A DNA stretch of 64,000 bases from Allocatelliglobosispora scoriae (GTDB lineage Bacteria > Actinomycetota > Actinomycetes > Mycobacteriales > Micromonosporaceae): assembly GCF_014204945.1 (NCBI RefSeq), contig NZ_JACHMN010000002.1, forward strand, positions 3,557,001-3,621,000, read 5' to 3'. The notes beneath the pieces were generated by a model. The model did no database searches, was not told the origin of the DNA, and saw nothing but the letters and a program-made list of their open reading frames with translations. Of the stretch, positions 62,606 through 64,000 are shown in pieces. How positions within the stretch are numbered: the stretch's first letter is position 1; every line of letters begins with the position of its first letter. Made by a program: the position numbers and the translations under genes.

Positions 62606-64000
62606 CGCAGGCCCGCCTGCTTGGTGGCAGGTATCAGGTCGGCGAGTTGCTGGGCTACGGCGGCATGGCTGAGGTGCACCGCGGGCGCGATCTGCGGCTC
62701 GGTCGTGACGTCGCGATCAAGATGTTGCGACCTGATCTGGCCAGGGACAACACGTTCCAGATGAGGTTCCGGCGCGAGGCTCAGAACGCCGCCGCACTCA
62801 ATCACCCGGCGATCGTCGCGGTCTACGACACGGGTGAGGAGCGCGCGCCGACCGGCGAGACGCTGCCCTACATCGTGATGGAGTTCGTCAGCGGGCGGAC
62901 GCTCAAGGAGGTCCTCACCGCCGAGGGGCGCCTCATGCCCCGCCGGGCACTGGAGATCTCCGCGGATGTCTGCGCGGCGCTGGAGTTCAGCCACCGGCAC
63001 GGGATCATCCACCGCGACATCAAGCCCGGCAACGTGATGCTGACGCAGAACGGCCAGGTCAAGGTCATGGACTTCGGCATCGCGCGGGCCCTGGCCAGCG
63101 GTGCCACGACGATGACGCAGACGAGCGCCGTCATCGGCACCGCACAATATCTCTCACCGGAGCAGGCGCGCGGCGAGGCCGTCGACGCCCGCTCCGACGT
63201 CTATGCCGCCGGTTGCGTGCTCTTCGAGCTCCTCTGCGGCCACCCGCCCTTCGTCGGCGACTCGCCGGTTGCCGTCGCGTACCAGCACGTCCGCGAGGAG
63301 CCGAAGGCCCCGAGCGAGAGCAACCGGGATGTCAGCCCCGACCTCGACGCGATCGTGCTCAAGGCGCTCTCCAAGAACCCGATCAACCGCTACCAGTCGG
63401 CCGGTGAGATGCGCGCCGACCTGCTCCGCGCCGCGGCCGGCCGGCCGGTGCTCGCCACGCCGGTGCTGCGCGAGGACGAGACGCTCGCGATGCCGACGGG
63501 CAACCGGTCCGGTGGCAACCGCAACGTGGCCCGCGTCGGCGACGCGCGCCGCCGCCGGACCTCGGGCTGGCTGCTCGCGGCGCTCTCGGCGCTGGGAGTG
63601 CTCGCCGTGGTGGCGCTGACGGCCGGGCTGATCCTCGCCAACCAGCCTAAGAAGGTCGACGTGCCGTCGGTGGTCGGCCTGACGCAGGCCAAGGCGACCG
63701 AGGCGATCGTCGGCCGGGAGCTCAAGGTGGCCGTCGGCGAGCCGATCCTCAACGGCCAGTGCACCAAGGGCCAGGTGACTCAGCAGGACCCCGCCGGGGG
63801 CAAGCTGGAGATCGGCGACGCGGTGACGATCCGGATCTGCGACGGCGCCGTGCAGAAGAAGGTCCCGGGCGTCCTGGGCCTGCCGCGGGCCGCCATCGAC
63901 ACGACGATGAAGAACGCCGGCTTCACTGCGGTCTTCGTCGAGGAGGACAGCGACAAGCCGAAGGACACCGGCCTCTCCTCCACTCCGGCTGAGGGCACCA
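62602..64000 (+). CDS. pknB: PknB PASTA Ser/Thr protein kinase, 3' end outside window
   Basis: 466 codons visible. Kinase domain: GELLGYGGMAEVHRG (14-28), Lys 40, HRDIKPGN (from 137), DFGIARALASGATTMTQTSAVIGTAQYLSPEQ with the activation-loop Thr pair expected for autophosphorylation, SDVYAAGCVLFELL. Membrane segment about 323-345. The first PASTA (VPSVVGLTQAKATEAI) is complete and a second begins (VPGVLGLPRAAIDTTM); more are expected past the edge. The sensor kinase is stimulated by muropeptides at the growing wall. Confidence 0.96.
   Translation, partial: MTQARLLGGRYQVGELLGYGGMAEVHRGRDLRLGRDVAIKMLRPDLARDNTFQMRFRREAQNAAALNHPAIVAVYDTGEERAPTGETLPYIVMEFVSGRTLKEVLTAEGRLMPRRALEISADVCAALEFSHRHGIIHRDIKPGNVMLTQNGQVKVMDFGIARALASGATTMTQTSAVIGTAQYLSPEQARGEAVDARSDVYAAGCVLFELLCGHPPFVGDSPVAVAYQHVREEPKAPSESNRDVSPDLDAIVLKALSKNPINRYQSAGEMRADLLRAAAGRPVLATPVLREDETLAMPTGNRSGGNRNVARVGDARRRRTSGWLLAALSALGVLAVVALTAGLILANQPKKVDVPSVVGLTQAKATEAIVGRELKVAVGEPILNGQCTKGQVTQQDPAGGKLEIGDAVTIRICDGAVQKKVPGVLGLPRAAIDTTMKNAGFTAVFVEEDSDKPKDTGLSSTPAEGT

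Overview
High-GC Gram-positive chromosome centred on the replication origin. The gene order parB-parA-rsmG-jag-yidC-yidD-rnpA-rpmH / dnaA-oriC-dnaN-gnd-recF-DUF721-gyrB-gyrA-DUF3566-tRNA-Ile-DLW39-tRNA-Ala is the classic actinobacterial origin layout. A chaplin-type protein (aerial-hyphal coat), an XRE/DUF5753 + DUF397 pair, a mycothiol-type MDMPI-fold enzyme, an F420-type luciferase-fold oxidoreductase and an XRE-STAND-TPR regulator point to a mycelial actinomycete. Micromonosporaceae is my best guess, made from protein flavour and gene order and not from a database search.

Layout. 1-5628 (minus): segregation and envelope-insertion genes, with a perfect parS inside the 5' end of parA. 5629-8162: dnaA plus an oriC packed with DnaA boxes and an AT-rich tract. 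8163-18581 (mostly plus): dnaN, gnd, recF, gyrBA and tRNAs. 18.6-27.0 kb: accessory genes, including a CapA-like lipoprotein, an FrnE/DsbA oxidoreductase, an SGNH esterase and an HSP90-like ATPase translationally coupled to a 955-aa TPR protein. 27.0-36.9 kb: a dispersed leucine/branched-chain acyl-CoA catabolic locus (tetR, accC, hmgL, accD, acdH), interrupted by a SigE-family ECF sigma factor with a membrane partner, a secreted protein and a three-domain chaplin; near-identical dyads lie before tetR, hmgL and accD. 36.9-51.9 kb: lipoprotein, MMPL transporter, STAND regulator, second CapA-like protein, GCS2-type ligase, two PASTA-type membrane proteins and XRE/DUF397. 52-55 kb: WecG-like glycosyltransferase, CDP-sugar epimerase, LLM oxidoreductase and tRNA-Leu. 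55.5-64 kb (plus): the fhaA-fhaB-pstP-rodA-pbpA-pknA-pknB growth and division signalling operon, cut by the window end inside pknB.

Two system-level signals stand out. (1) Long hairpin elements recur across the window. Several share fixed geometry (32-11-32 and 30-23-30 nt arm-loop-arm), most carry a second short palindrome within each arm, and they lie mainly between convergent genes. Palindromes of similar design sit in frame inside three coding sequences: rnpA, the MMPL transporter and a secreted protein. (2) The ECF sigma gene and the distant CapA-like gene share an almost identical ECF-type promoter (GCAACC, 16 nt, CGTGTA), suggesting a small autoregulated regulon.
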